Shown: piece by piece, positions 34,105 through 43,522 of the stretch
Position numbering within the stretch: the first letter of the stretch is position 1
Layout of the letters: every line of letters begins with the position of its first letter
Position numbers and translations under genes: made by a program
Source: Brevundimonas sp.
GTDB taxonomy: Bacteria > Pseudomonadota > Alphaproteobacteria > Caulobacterales > Caulobacteraceae
DNA: 64,000 nucleotides
Direction of reading: 5' to 3'
Assembly: GCF_013912065.1 (NCBI RefSeq)
Contig: NZ_JACESA010000004.1
Location: 160,214 to 224,213, forward strand
The notes under the pieces: model-generated
What the model was told of the DNA's origin: nothing
Databases searched by the model: none
The model's input: the letters and a program-made list of their open reading frames with translations, nothing else

Positions 34105-34267
34105 TTCAATGCTCGCACGGGCGGACGCCGCCCCCGACGACTCCGCGCTTCTTTGACACTGATTATCAGGTGCGCGGGGGCCGCGTCCAGCAGGACAGCT
34201 TGACCAATTGCCTCACTCTATATTTCTCCTATCCCGCTACCCTCTTTCGAGAGAAACCGGAGCTCCG

Positions 34268-34789
34268 ATGAAACGTCTCGCCCTCGCCGCCCCCCTGGTT
34301 CTGACGCTCGTCGCCTGTGGACCCAGCGACCCCGCTGGGGGACGACCAGAGGACGGCGGCGCAGCAGCGCCGGCCAAACCGTCCCGAGGCTTGTCGGACG
34401 CGGAAAAAACGGTCCTGCTGGCGTCCCTGCCCGCGCCGTATGATGCGGCCGATCTGGCTAACGGTCGCCGCGTCTTCGCTCGCTGCCGGTCGTGCCACAC
34501 CATCGGCGAGGGTGGACCAGACATGGCGGGACCCAATCTTCACGGGGTGTTCGGGCGCAAGGCGGGGGACCGACCGCGCTACAATTATTCCAACGTCATG
34601 CGGACGGCGACCTTCACCTGGGACGCCGAAAAGCTGGATCACTGGCTGCAGAACCCGCGAACCTTCTTGCCGGGCAACAAGATGAGCTTCCCCGGCCTGC
34701 CCGACGCCACCGACCGCCGCGACGTCATCGCCTTCCTGAAGGTGGAGACGGGCTACAGGCCCGAGACGCCGGCCACGCCCGCCTCCTGA
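34268..34789 (+). CDS. c-type cytochrome lipoprotein
   Basis: A 173-residue class I cytochrome c. The N terminus is a lipoprotein signal with lipobox LVAC (Cys17), followed by a Pro/Ala linker. The haem site is CRSCH (Cys73, Cys76, His77), and the probable axial Met lies in GNKMSFPGLP, as in mitochondrial-like cytochromes. It would carry electrons at the periplasmic face of the membrane. The ATG at 34268 was chosen over a 20-codon extension because it begins the signal peptide. It is convergent with the RND gene. Confidence 0.9.
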   Translation: MKRLALAAPLVLTLVACGPSDPAGGRPEDGGAAAPAKPSRGLSDAEKTVLLASLPAPYDAADLANGRRVFARCRSCHTIGEGGPDMAGPNLHGVFGRKAGDRPRYNYSNVMRTATFTWDAEKLDHWLQNPRTFLPGNKMSFPGLPDATDRRDVIAFLKVETGYRPETPATPAS

Positions 34790-34792
34790 TCC

Positions 34793-37700
34793 TCAGCCCT
34801 CCTCGATCGGCTTGGGTCCGCCCTCGCGCATCTCCTGGGCTTCCCATTCCTCGATCTTGCGGGCGGTCCATTCCGGCGACTTGGTGAAGCGCGCCAGGAC
34901 GCCATAGATCACCGGCACCACGAACAGGGTCAGGACGGTGGCGAAGATGGCCCCGGCGAAGATGACTACGCCGATGGTCTGGCGGCTTCCCGCCCCCGCC
35001 CCCTGCCACAGCACCAGCGGCAGGGCGCCGAAGGCGGTGGCGATGGAGGTCATGATGATCGGCCGCAGGCGCAGCGATGCGGATTCGATGATGGCCTCGC
35101 GGATCGACCGGCCCTGGTCGCGCAGCTGGTTGGCGAATTCGACGATCAGGATGCCGTTCTTGGCCGCCACCCCGATCAGGATGATAAGGCCGATCTGGCT
35201 GTAGATGTTCAGGCTGGACCCCGCCATCAGCAGGCCGAACAGGCCGCCCGCCGCCGCCAGCGGCACCGTCAGCATGATGACGGCCGGGGTGATCCAGCTC
35301 TCGAACTGGGCCGCCAGCACCAGGAAGACCAGCAGCAGGGCCAGGCCGAAGGCCGCCAGGACGGCGCCACCGGCTTCCTGCTGATCGCGGGCCGCCCCGC
35401 CCCACTGGGTCACGACCGCGCCCTGGGGCTGTTTGGCCGCCTCGGCGCGCAGGAACTGGATGGCGTCGTCCAGGGTCGTGCCGGGGTTCAGGTCGGCTTG
35501 AAGCGTGATCGCCCGCTGACGATCCAGACGTCGACGGTCCGGGGTGTCGCCCGAGGTCTGGGTCGTCACCACCGCCGACAACGGCACCAGCTGCCCCGCG
35601 CCCGTCGGGACGTAAAGCGCTTCCAGATCAGCGACTTCTCGACGGTTGTCGCGATCGGTCTGCAGGATGACATCATACTCCTGCCCGCCCTTGATATAGG
35701 TCGTGGCGGTTCGTGAGCCGAACATGGTCTCCAGCGTGCGGCCAATCGACTGGGCCGAGACGCCCAGGGCCGCCGCCTTCTGCGGATCGACGTCGACCAG
35801 CAGACGCGGCGAGTTGGGTTCGTAGTTCAGGCGCGGACGCGAGAAACCGGTATTGGCCTGGGCCGCCGCCAGCAGGGGTTTCAGCCAATTGTAGATCTGT
35901 TGATAGTCGGTGCCGGTCGCGATCAGTTCGACGGAGTTGGAATTGCCTCCGCCGCGCTGGAAGGCGCCGGGCGTGGAGGCGTTGACCTGGGCGTCCGTCT
36001 GGCCGCGCAGCTTGCCGTTAAGCTCCTGGGCGATCTCGGCGGCCGTGCGATCACGCTTGGACCAGTCGGAGAGGACCAGCACGCCGTTGCCGGTATTGAA
36101 ACTGCCGCCGCCGAAGCCGGGCGCCGACACCAGATAGGAATCCGCCTCGCCGCTGGCCTTGTAGTCGGCCAACAAAGGCTCAAGCCCCATCATGATCTTG
36201 CGGGTGTAGTCAAAGCCTGCGCCTTCCGGTCCGGCGACGCGGACGGAGACCCGGCCCCGGTCCTCGTCAGGCACCAGTTCGTTGGGCAGGACCAGGAATA
36301 TCCCCGCCGCCCCCGCCGCGATCAGGGCGATCAGGGCCGCAACGCCGATCACGGCGATGCGCCGCCCCAGCAACATGTCCAGCGACCGGCCGTAGGAGGT
36401 CTTCAGCCGATCCATGCCCCAGTCGACCCGGCGCGCCAGCCAGCCGCCGCCATGCGCCGGCTTCAGGATCTTGGACGCCAGCATCGGCGACAGGCTCAGC
36501 GCCAGGAAGGCCGAGAAGGCCACGGCCGCCGCGATGGCCGCCGCCAGTTCGACGAACAGCCGCCCGACGTAACCCGGCAGGAACAGCAGGGGCGCGAACA
36601 CCGACAACAGGACGATGGTCGTCGCCACCACGGCGAAGAAGACCTGGCGCGCGCCTCGCTCGGCGGCGACCAGCGGCGGCTCGCCGTGATCCAGACGGCG
36701 CTGGATGTTCTCGACCACGACGATGGCGTCGTCGACGACCAGGCCGATGGCCAGCACCAGGGCCAGCAGGGTCAGAAGGTTCAGCGAGAAACCCAGGGGC
36801 GCCAGAACGATGAAGGTCGCCAGCAGACAGATGGGCGCCACGATGGACGGGATCAGCGCCGCCCGCAGACTGCCCAGGAAGATGAAATTGACCAGGGCCA
36901 CCAGGGCCATGGAGATGCCGATGGTGATCCACACCTCGTCGATGGCGTGGGACGTAAAGACCGAGTTGTCGGACCCGACCTCCAGCGTCACGCCGGGCGG
37001 CAGGCTGGGCTGGATTTCTTCGATCATCGCATGGACGCCGTCCGAGATGGCCAGGTCGTTCGACTGGGCCTGACGCGTCACGGCCAGGCCGATCTGGTCC
37101 ATGCTGTTGCCTCGGAACAGCCGACGGTCCTCCTCCGGCGCCTCCTCGACGCGGGCGACGTCGCCCAGACGGGTCACATAGGTCGGTTGACCCTGGATGA
37201 TGGCCGAAGAGCCGCTGCCGGAACCGGTGGCCACGGCGGCGGAGGTCGAGGCCGAGCCCCGCGTGCCGATGGGCAGCTGGCGGAAGTCCTCGGGCCGGGC
37301 GTAGGTGCGGGCCACGCGAACAGTGTAGTCCTTGTCCGTCGATTCCAGCGAACCGGCCGGCAGTTCGACGTTCTGGTTGGTCAAGGCCGTCTCGACGTCG
37401 GTGACGGTCAGATTGCGCGCAGCCAGGGCGGCCGGATCCAGCCAGATCCGCATCGAATAGCGTTGCTCGCCATAGATATTGACCTGGGCCACGCCCGGCA
37501 CGGTCGCCATCCGGTCGACCAGATAGCGGTCAGCATAATCTGTTAGCTGCAGCCGGTTCATCGTCGTCGAGCGCAGGAAGACGATGATGATGGGCTGGCT
37601 GTCGGAATCGGCCTTGGCCACCTCGGGCGGATCGGCCTGGTCCGGCAGACGACCGACGACGCGACTGACCCGATCGCGCACGTCGTTGGCGGCGTCGTCG

Positions 37701-38002
37701 ATATTGCGATCCAGCGAGAATTCGATGTTGACGTTCGAACGGCCGTCGCGGCTGACGGAGTTGATCCGCTCGATCCCTTGGATGCCGGCGACCTGCTGCT
37801 CGATCGGCTCGGTGATCCGGCTCTCGATCACCTCGGCGGAGGCGCCGGCGTAGCTGGTGTTGACCGAGACGATCGGCGGATCGACGTCCGGCAGTTCGCG
37901 CACCGGCAGGAAGAAGAAGGCCGCGGCGCCGATCACGCACAGGACGATGGCGGCGACCGCTGCGAAGACCGGGCGCCGGACCGAGACATCGGACAGCATC
38001 AT
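34793..38002 (-). CDS. RND multidrug efflux permease (HAE1 type)
   Basis: A 1069-residue AcrB/MexB-like transporter starting MMLSDVSVRRPVFAAV, with LVVDDAIVVVENIQRRLDHG in helix IV and GVAAKNGILIVEFANQLRD in the second half. Twelve membrane helices and two porter loops are predicted. It exports hydrophobic or cationic drugs. Its start overlaps the stop of the adaptor gene (ATGA). No outer membrane channel is adjacent. Confidence 0.94.
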   Translation of the reverse strand: MMLSDVSVRRPVFAAVAAIVLCVIGAAAFFFLPVRELPDVDPPIVSVNTSYAGASAEVIESRITEPIEQQVAGIQGIERINSVSRDGRSNVNIEFSLDRNIDDAANDVRDRVSRVVGRLPDQADPPEVAKADSDSQPIIIVFLRSTTMNRLQLTDYADRYLVDRMATVPGVAQVNIYGEQRYSMRIWLDPAALAARNLTVTDVETALTNQNVELPAGSLESTDKDYTVRVARTYARPEDFRQLPIGTRGSASTSAAVATGSGSGSSAIIQGQPTYVTRLGDVARVEEAPEEDRRLFRGNSMDQIGLAVTRQAQSNDLAISDGVHAMIEEIQPSLPPGVTLEVGSDNSVFTSHAIDEVWITIGISMALVALVNFIFLGSLRAALIPSIVAPICLLATFIVLAPLGFSLNLLTLLALVLAIGLVVDDAIVVVENIQRRLDHGEPPLVAAERGARQVFFAVVATTIVLLSVFAPLLFLPGYVGRLFVELAAAIAAAVAFSAFLALSLSPMLASKILKPAHGGGWLARRVDWGMDRLKTSYGRSLDMLLGRRIAVIGVAALIALIAAGAAGIFLVLPNELVPDEDRGRVSVRVAGPEGAGFDYTRKIMMGLEPLLADYKASGEADSYLVSAPGFGGGSFNTGNGVLVLSDWSKRDRTAAEIAQELNGKLRGQTDAQVNASTPGAFQRGGGNSNSVELIATGTDYQQIYNWLKPLLAAAQANTGFSRPRLNYEPNSPRLLVDVDPQKAAALGVSAQSIGRTLETMFGSRTATTYIKGGQEYDVILQTDRDNRREVADLEALYVPTGAGQLVPLSAVVTTQTSGDTPDRRRLDRQRAITLQADLNPGTTLDDAIQFLRAEAAKQPQGAVVTQWGGAARDQQEAGGAVLAAFGLALLLVFLVLAAQFESWITPAVIMLTVPLAAAGGLFGLLMAGSSLNIYSQIGLIILIGVAAKNGILIVEFANQLRDQGRSIREAIIESASLRLRPIIMTSIATAFGALPLVLWQGAGAGSRQTIGVVIFAGAIFATVLTLFVVPVIYGVLARFTKSPEWTARKIEEWEAQEMREGGPKPIEEG

Positions 38003-39162
38003 TTGGCGGCGGCCTCTTGGCGCTGGGCTCCCTCACGTGGGGCTCCCCCTCGCTGAGCTCCCCCCGGCTGGGCTTCGGGCACGCTGATCGGCGCCCCCGG
38101 CTGAATCCGATTCAAGCCTGAGCCGACGATGCGGTCGCCGATGTCCACGCCTGACAGGATTTCGACGAAGCCGTTTTCGACGGCGCCGGTCTCGACCTCG
38201 ACCCGCTGGGCCGTAGATCCGTCGGCGGCGCCGGCGATGCGATAGACGAAGGCCCCCGCCCCCTCGTACTGGACCGCCGCTTCCGGCGCGGCCGGAGCCT
38301 GGCGCTGCCCCTGCTGGACGGCGACGCGCAGCAGCATGCCCGGGCGGATACGCCCGCCGGGATTGGGGAATTCGGCGCGGGCCGTGGCCGCGCGCGTGGT
38401 CTCGTTGACGCGGGTGTCGATCAGGGCGATCCGCCCCTGGAACGGCGTGTCGCCATAGGCGTCCGCCGTCGCGGTGATCGGCGTCCCGGGCCGCAGCACA
38501 TTGAGGTAACGCTCAGGCAGGGGGAAGTCGACGCGGATGGTCGAGGTGTCGTCCAGGGTGGCGATCACGGCGCCCGGATTGATCAGGGTGCCCGGCGTCA
38601 CTGTCGTCAGCCCCAGGGTGCCGGCGAAGGGCGCGCGGATGACCCGGTCGCCGCGACGGGCCTGGGCCGCCTCCAGCGACGCCCGCGCCGTCTCCAACGC
38701 GGTCTCAGCCTGTTCCAGCAGCACCTGGGGCGCGATCCCTCGGTCGGCCAAGGCCTTGTAGCGATCGTATTCGCGCTGCGCCTGGGCGACATTGGCCCGC
38801 GCCTCGATGATGGCGGCGTCCTCTTCACGGGCCTGCAGTTCGACCAGGGGCGCACCCGCCGAAACCGTCTGACCGTCCGTGAACAGAACACGGGTGATCA
38901 ACTCCGTCGTGGAGGAGGTGATATTGACCGACCTCTGGCCGCGCGCGACGCCCAGAACCCGGATCTGGTCCGAGAACTCCCGCTGTGACACCGTCGCCTG
39001 CGACACCTGCTGACCGCCCCGGCGCCCGGCGCCGCCCCCCTGCTCGTCGTCTGCGAAGGCGACCTTCAGAACGGCGGCGAGGACCATGAGCCCCAGCAGC
39101 ACGGCTGCGGCGACAAGGAAGAAGTGGCGTTTCACGCTACGGACTTTCGATTCGGAGGACAC
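37999..39162 (-). CDS. RND efflux periplasmic adaptor
   Basis: A 387-residue HlyD-type adaptor with an N-terminal membrane anchor (HFFLVAAAVLLGLMVLAAVL), a helical hairpin around residues 100-175, a lipoyl domain and beta-barrel segments, and a Gly/Gln/Ala-rich C-terminal tail. It pairs with the permease with a 4-base overlap. The GTG at 39162 is the given start; a second GTG nine codons later is possible. Confidence 0.92.
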   Translation of the reverse strand: MSSESKVRSVKRHFFLVAAAVLLGLMVLAAVLKVAFADDEQGGGAGRRGGQQVSQATVSQREFSDQIRVLGVARGQRSVNITSSTTELITRVLFTDGQTVSAGAPLVELQAREEDAAIIEARANVAQAQREYDRYKALADRGIAPQVLLEQAETALETARASLEAAQARRGDRVIRAPFAGTLGLTTVTPGTLINPGAVIATLDDTSTIRVDFPLPERYLNVLRPGTPITATADAYGDTPFQGRIALIDTRVNETTRAATARAEFPNPGGRIRPGMLLRVAVQQGQRQAPAAPEAAVQYEGAGAFVYRIAGAADGSTAQRVEVETGAVENGFVEILSGVDIGDRIVGSGLNRIQPGAPISVPEAQPGGAQRGGAPREGAQRQEAAAK

Positions 39163-39246
39163 GCACGCTTAGCGGCTTCTATCCCGCGCGCAACATTACC
39201 TATCCGTAACGCCGTCGATGCCGAATTCCGTCGCAAAAATTTTGGC

Positions 39247-40011
39247 TCAGAACCTGCGCCAGATCGCCACAACCGGTCCCTGGACGACCGGCGTCTCGCG
39301 CCCCGCGACCGTTTGACGCCAACCGGCCTGGAGGCTCCATCGGCCGAAATCGCGCACAACCGATCCTTCCACCGAAAGCCAGCGCGCGCCGCCGTCCGCA
39401 GCCCCGCCGAAGGCCTGTCCCAGCAGCAGCCAACGCCCGTCGAGCCGCGCCCCGACAGTGGCGTCTATACGGGTCTCATGGGGCAGGCCGTCGCGCAGGC
39501 GGCGCGCGACCTGAAGCTCGACGAACGACTGGTCCATGCCCCAGCGCGCGCCTGCGTCGCCCAGGGAGCGACCGACCGACAGCCGCGCCTCCCAGTCGTG
39601 TTCGCCGACCCCAGGCGCGGCATAGCCGGCGTTACGCCCCTCGCCCGCCCAGGCGTATCCGCCATACAGGCTGACGGCATTGTGATTGTCGCGCCAGACC
39701 TGCCAGGTGGCTCCGACCTCGATTGGGCCCCGTCCCTCGTAGTCGACGAAGGCGTCCCCGCCGTCCTGCCAGTCCGTCTTCAGCACAAGGGTCGCACGGT
39801 CCGTCAGACCGTATTCGGCGAACAGACCCAGGGACGTATCCCTGCGGTCGCCCGGCAGAGGCCGTTCGTCGCCGGCGGGGTCGAAGCCCGAGTCCCCACG
39901 CATGTCCTCGTATTTGACGATCGCCTGCCCCTGGCCCTTCGGCTGGGTCCAGGCGCCGGCGGACGCCTGACCGGCCTGGCCGACGGCCAGAACGGCCAGG
40001 GCTGTGCTCAG
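39247..40011 (-). CDS. Predicted secreted or outer-membrane beta protein, start unclear
   Basis: About 254 residues. After a signal-like stretch (LSTALAVLAVGQAGQASA) the sequence alternates polar and hydrophobic residues with many Gly, Trp and Tyr, as in small outer-membrane barrels, and ends in WRRF. There is no ATG, GTG or TTG near the signal peptide; the only such codon in frame is the ATG at 40212, deep inside the aldolase gene. A CTG at 40011 overlaps the aldolase stop (CTGA) and fits the signal peptide, so non-canonical, coupled initiation is suggested. Family not recognised. Confidence 0.6.
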   Translation of the reverse strand: MSTALAVLAVGQAGQASAGAWTQPKGQGQAIVKYEDMRGDSGFDPAGDERPLPGDRRDTSLGLFAEYGLTDRATLVLKTDWQDGGDAFVDYEGRGPIEVGATWQVWRDNHNAVSLYGGYAWAGEGRNAGYAAPGVGEHDWEARLSVGRSLGDAGARWGMDQSFVELQVARRLRDGLPHETRIDATVGARLDGRWLLLGQAFGGAADGGARWLSVEGSVVRDFGRWSLQAGWRQTVAGRETPVVQGPVVAIWRRF

Positions 40012-40772
40012 GCGTCGTAGCCAGGCGACTTGCGGTCCAGCTGACGCAGGGCGCCGGGCCAGGCCAGGGCGGAGATGAAGCCGATGCCCCGCCCCTGTTC
40101 CTTGGTCTCGGCCTGGGCCTCGTCCGGCGCCATCAGCACATGTTCGCGCCCGCCCGACAGGGCGGCGACCTGCTGTGCGCAGGCTCTCTCCAGGAAGAAG
40201 ATGCCGATCCATGCCTGCGCCGCCGTTTCCCCGACCGCGAGAGTGCCGTGATTTCTCAACAGCATCAGCGGCTTGTCCCCCAGGTCGGCGACCAGACGTT
40301 CGCGTTCGTCATGGTTCAGGGCCAACCCCTCGTACCCATGATACGCAACCTGATGCTGTAGTAAACACGCGTTCTGGCTAATGGGCAGCAATCCATGCTG
40401 TTGGGCGGCCACCCCGACCCCGTTGACGGTGTGCAGGTGGATGACGAATTTCGCGTCCTCCCGGGCCGCATGGACCGCCGAATGGATGGTGAAGCCCGCC
40501 GGATTGATGAAGTTGGTCGTCTCCTGGACGATGTTCCCCTCCAGATCGACCTTGACCAGGGACGAGGCGGTGATCTCGTCGAAATAATAGCCGTAGGGAT
40601 TGATCAGGAAATGATGCTCGGGTCCCGGCACGCGGGCCGAGATATGAGTGAAGATCATGTCGTCCCACCCATTCAGCGCCACGAGGCGGTAAAGGGCGGC
40701 CAGTTCGACACGCGCCTGCCATTCGGCTTCGGAGACGCGGGATTTCAACGCGGGATTGGCGCCGTCGGCCAT
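40008..40772 (-). CDS. Class II aldolase/adducin family protein
   Basis: A 254-residue class II aldolase-type protein. Metal-binding His residues appear in VIHLHTVNG and the LLRNHGTLAVG motif, and the catalytic region is typical of adducin-like and fuculose-phosphate-aldolase-like proteins. Metabolic role unknown; in adducin-like members the substrate is often undefined. The ATG at 40772 follows a perfect AGGAGG; upstream frame extension is discarded. Confidence 0.9.
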   Translation of the reverse strand: MADGANPALKSRVSEAEWQARVELAALYRLVALNGWDDMIFTHISARVPGPEHHFLINPYGYYFDEITASSLVKVDLEGNIVQETTNFINPAGFTIHSAVHAAREDAKFVIHLHTVNGVGVAAQQHGLLPISQNACLLQHQVAYHGYEGLALNHDERERLVADLGDKPLMLLRNHGTLAVGETAAQAWIGIFFLERACAQQVAALSGGREHVLMAPDEAQAETKEQGRGIGFISALAWPGALRQLDRKSPGYDA

Positions 40773-40962
40773 GGGGTTCCTCCTGGATGTCAACAGGCCT
40801 CTGATGGGCTTTGTCAGACCGTCCTCCCGCACCGCCTCCCCGTCAAGCGGCCAAGCCCCCGGCAGCGCCGATGTTAACCGTCGCGTTTCAGAGTTCGTTA
40901 ACCGCGTCTTCACGTCGCGCCCGGCACAATAGCCGGGTGAATTTGCCGCGTCCGGAGTCGCC

Positions 40963-42093
40963 GTGTCCGCTGTCGTCCAACTGAGGCCGCCCCTGCACGC
41001 CGGGACCGACCTTTCCGCCCTGGATCTCGTCGACCTGGCCCGCAGCAAGGCCCCGGACGACCGTCAGCGTCTTTTGATCGGCGTCATCGGCCTGTGCGAG
41101 GCCACCCCGCCCTCGGCGCCGCTTCCGGCCGCGCTCGGCGAAATCTTCCTGACCCTGGCCACCCAGGCCGAACACGACATCCGCCAGCAGCTTTCGGAAC
41201 GCCTCGCCGGCGCCGAATGGGCTCCTCCGGCCCTGATCGAGATGCTGGCGCTGGACGAAATCGACATCGCCGCCCCGGTGATCGCCGCCAGCCCTCTGCT
41301 CAAGGACGCCGCCCTGATCCGGGTCCTGCTGGAAACCACGCTGGAACACCAGATCGCCGTGGCTCGCCGCCCCAATCTGTCGGGCGGCGTCGTGGACGCC
41401 ATCCTCGATCGCGCCGATCCTGTCACCATGACCGCCCTGGCCTCCAACCGCAGCGCCGACATCGGCGAGGCGGCGATGCATCGGCTGGTCGAGCATTCGC
41501 GACGGATCGCCGGCCTGCGCGCGCCTCTGACCCGTCACCCGCGCCTCGACGAAGCCCTGGCCCAGGAATTGTATCAATGGGTCGGCCAGGCGCTGCGCCA
41601 ATCGATCGGCGAAAGGTTCCAGATCGACGACCGTCTGCTCAACGCCGCCGTCCGGGAAGCGGCCGCAAGCGCAGCCTGCTCCGCCGCCTGGCGGCCCTTG
41701 CCCGCAGGCCGCAGGGCCGAGGATCGTGAACGCCAGGAGATGGAACGTCGCCTGATCGACAAACTGCAGGCTGCGGGCCAGTTACGGCCCGGCATATTGA
41801 TCCGCGCCCTGCGGGAGCAGCGCCTGGGCTTGTTCGAACAGGCGTTGGCCCAGCTCGGGAACTTCACCCCGGCTCAGATTCGCGGCGCCGTCCATTCGCC
41901 GACCGCCGAGCCTCTCTACCTCGCTTGTCTCGCGGTCGGTCTGGACAAGGCGGTCTTCCCGTCCCTGCTGGTCGAGCTTCGCAAGCTGACCGACGGCCTG
42001 CCCGCCGACGGCGGCTGGACCTCCACGCCGATGAACAGTCATTCGGCGGCCCGCGCCTTCCGTCAGATGATGGAAAAACCCGCGACGGTTTGA
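40963..42093 (+). CDS. DUF2336 protein
   Basis: A 376-residue all-helical protein of the DUF2336 family, built of HEAT-like helical repeats, including the recurring [10 protein letters not shown] and IAVARRPNL segments. It starts with GTG at 40963. The family is alphaproteobacterial and has been linked with motility or cell-cycle genes; function is not established. A second member is on the opposite strand at 43523-44665. Confidence 0.85.
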   Translation: MSAVVQLRPPLHAGTDLSALDLVDLARSKAPDDRQRLLIGVIGLCEATPPSAPLPAALGEIFLTLATQAEHDIRQQLSERLAGAEWAPPALIEMLALDEIDIAAPVIAASPLLKDAALIRVLLETTLEHQIAVARRPNLSGGVVDAILDRADPVTMTALASNRSADIGEAAMHRLVEHSRRIAGLRAPLTRHPRLDEALAQELYQWVGQALRQSIGERFQIDDRLLNAAVREAAASAACSAAWRPLPAGRRAEDRERQEMERRLIDKLQAAGQLRPGILIRALREQRLGLFEQALAQLGNFTPAQIRGAVHSPTAEPLYLACLAVGLDKAVFPSLLVELRKLTDGLPADGGWTSTPMNSHSAARAFRQMMEKPATV

Positions 42094-42125
42094 CTTCGCG
42101 GTCAAGCTGGGGCTCACGTGCGGCC

Positions 42126-42905
42126 GTGAACCAGATCCCGCCCGATCCCGTCCTGGCCTTCGTCGCCTCCGACCGCCCCGAGGCCCAGGCAGCCCGCCAG
42201 ACGCTGATCGCACGCTACGGCGCGGCGCCCGAGCATGAGGCCGACGTCATCGTGGCCTTGGGCGGCGATGGACATATGCTGGAGACCCTGCACGCCAATC
42301 TGCGTCGCCGGACCCCGGTGTACGGCATGAACCGCGGCTCGGTCGGCTTCCTGATGAACGACTACGACGAGGACGATCTGGTCGCCCGCATCATCGGCGC
42401 CGAACGAACGGTCATCCATCCGCTGCAGATGGACGCCTGGACCGAGAGCGGCGAGGTCCATACCGGCCTCGCCATCAATGAGGTCTCTCTGCTGCGCCAG
42501 ACCCGCCAGAGCGCCAAGCTGAAGATCACCGTCGACGGTCGCGTTCGGCTGGAGGAGCTGTCCTGCGACGGATGCCTGGTGGCGACGCCGGCCGGATCGA
42601 CCGCCTATAATCTGTCGGCCCACGGCCCGATCATTCCGCTGGACGCCCGCATACTGGCGTTGACGCCGATCAGCGCCTTTCGTCCGCGGCGCTGGCGCGG
42701 CGCCCTGCTGTCCCACGGCGCGACCGTGCGGTTCGATGTGCTGGAGAGCGACAAACGCCCCGTCTCGGCCACCGCCGACAACTTCGAGGTCCGCCGCGTG
42801 GCGCGGGTCGAGGTGCGCGAACGACGCGACGTCGCCCTGACCATGCTGTTCGACGCCGGCCGCTCATTCGACGAACGCGTCATGGCCGAGCAGTTCGCCA
42901 ACTGA
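42126..42905 (+). CDS. nadK: NAD kinase
   Basis: A 259-residue enzyme that phosphorylates NAD to NADP. Family motifs are visible: GGDGHML (46-52), [10 protein letters not shown] and the [17 protein letters not shown] loop. The GTG at 42126 gives the usual length; no clear ribosome binding site. It is 32 bases after the DUF2336 gene. Confidence 0.94.
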   Translation: MNQIPPDPVLAFVASDRPEAQAARQTLIARYGAAPEHEADVIVALGGDGHMLETLHANLRRRTPVYGMNRGSVGFLMNDYDEDDLVARIIGAERTVIHPLQMDAWTESGEVHTGLAINEVSLLRQTRQSAKLKITVDGRVRLEELSCDGCLVATPAGSTAYNLSAHGPIIPLDARILALTPISAFRPRRWRGALLSHGATVRFDVLESDKRPVSATADNFEVRRVARVEVRERRDVALTMLFDAGRSFDERVMAEQFAN

Positions 42906-42976
42906 CGGCCGTCGAGACCTACACCGCTTCTTAAGGGGGTGGGGATAGGCTTGGCAGAACTTCCATGGAGACCGCC

Positions 42977-43453
42977 ATGAGCGACCCGGCGCACGTCACT
43001 CCCCCCATGCCCGCCCTTCGTCCGAAGCTGGGCGGCGGCTTCGGCATCAACGCCGACGCCATCGCCCGGGCGGAAGAAGCGCTGAAGGCCATGTCCGCCC
43101 AGTTCGGCCAGTGGCTGAACGACGAGATCGTCAAGCTGGATCAGGCCCAGGCCGATATTCGCGACAAGGGCTGGACATCGCAGACGGCCGAGACCCTCTA
43201 TTTCCGCGCCCACGACCTGAAAGGCCTGGGCACGACCTATGAATATCCGCTCGTGACCCGTATCGCCGGTTCGCTGTGCCGGCTGCTCGACGACGCCGCC
43301 GCCCGCCTGGACGCGCCCATGGTGGTGGTCGACGCCCATATCGACGCCATCCGCGCCGTGGTTCGCGACCAGGTCAAGACCGACGAGAATCCCACCGGCC
43401 GCATCCTCGCCGAATCCCTGGAAGCCAAGGTCGCCGAACACAAGGCGCGCTGA
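42977..43453 (+). CDS. Hpt-domain phosphotransfer protein
   Basis: A 158-residue helical protein with a histidine phosphotransfer motif FRAHDLKGLGTTYEYP, phosphorylatable His79. The N-terminal 35 residues are Pro/Gly-rich. Such proteins relay phosphate between kinase and response regulator. The ATG at 42977 has GGAG 6-7 bases upstream; the in-frame ATG at 42965 has none. Partner kinase is not in the window. A terminator follows. Confidence 0.85.
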   Translation: MSDPAHVTPPMPALRPKLGGGFGINADAIARAEEALKAMSAQFGQWLNDEIVKLDQAQADIRDKGWTSQTAETLYFRAHDLKGLGTTYEYPLVTRIAGSLCRLLDDAAARLDAPMVVVDAHIDAIRAVVRDQVKTDENPTGRILAESLEAKVAEHKAR

Positions 43454-43476
43454 GCCGCTCTATATCCTGAATGTCG

Positions 43477-43504
43477 AAAGGCCCGCCGTCAGGCGGGCCT
43501 TTTT
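43477..43504. terminator. Rho-independent terminator after Hpt gene
   Basis: AAAGGCCCGCC (43477-43487) pairs perfectly with GGCGGGCCTTT (43492-43502) around a GTCA loop, followed by TTT. It lies between convergent genes (Hpt ending 43453, DUF2336 ending 43523) and could serve both. Confidence 0.85.
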
Positions 43505-43522
43505 CTTGGCGAAGCCGCGAGA

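Noticed and set aside
35900-37546. 548-codon open frame opposite the second RND permease
   Set aside because: Antisense shadow with no recognisable domain.
40874-40901. Two GTTAACCG copies upstream of the first DUF2336 gene, considered as a CtrA box
   Set aside because: The TTAA cores are 20 bases apart, not 7, so they do not fit the CtrA consensus.
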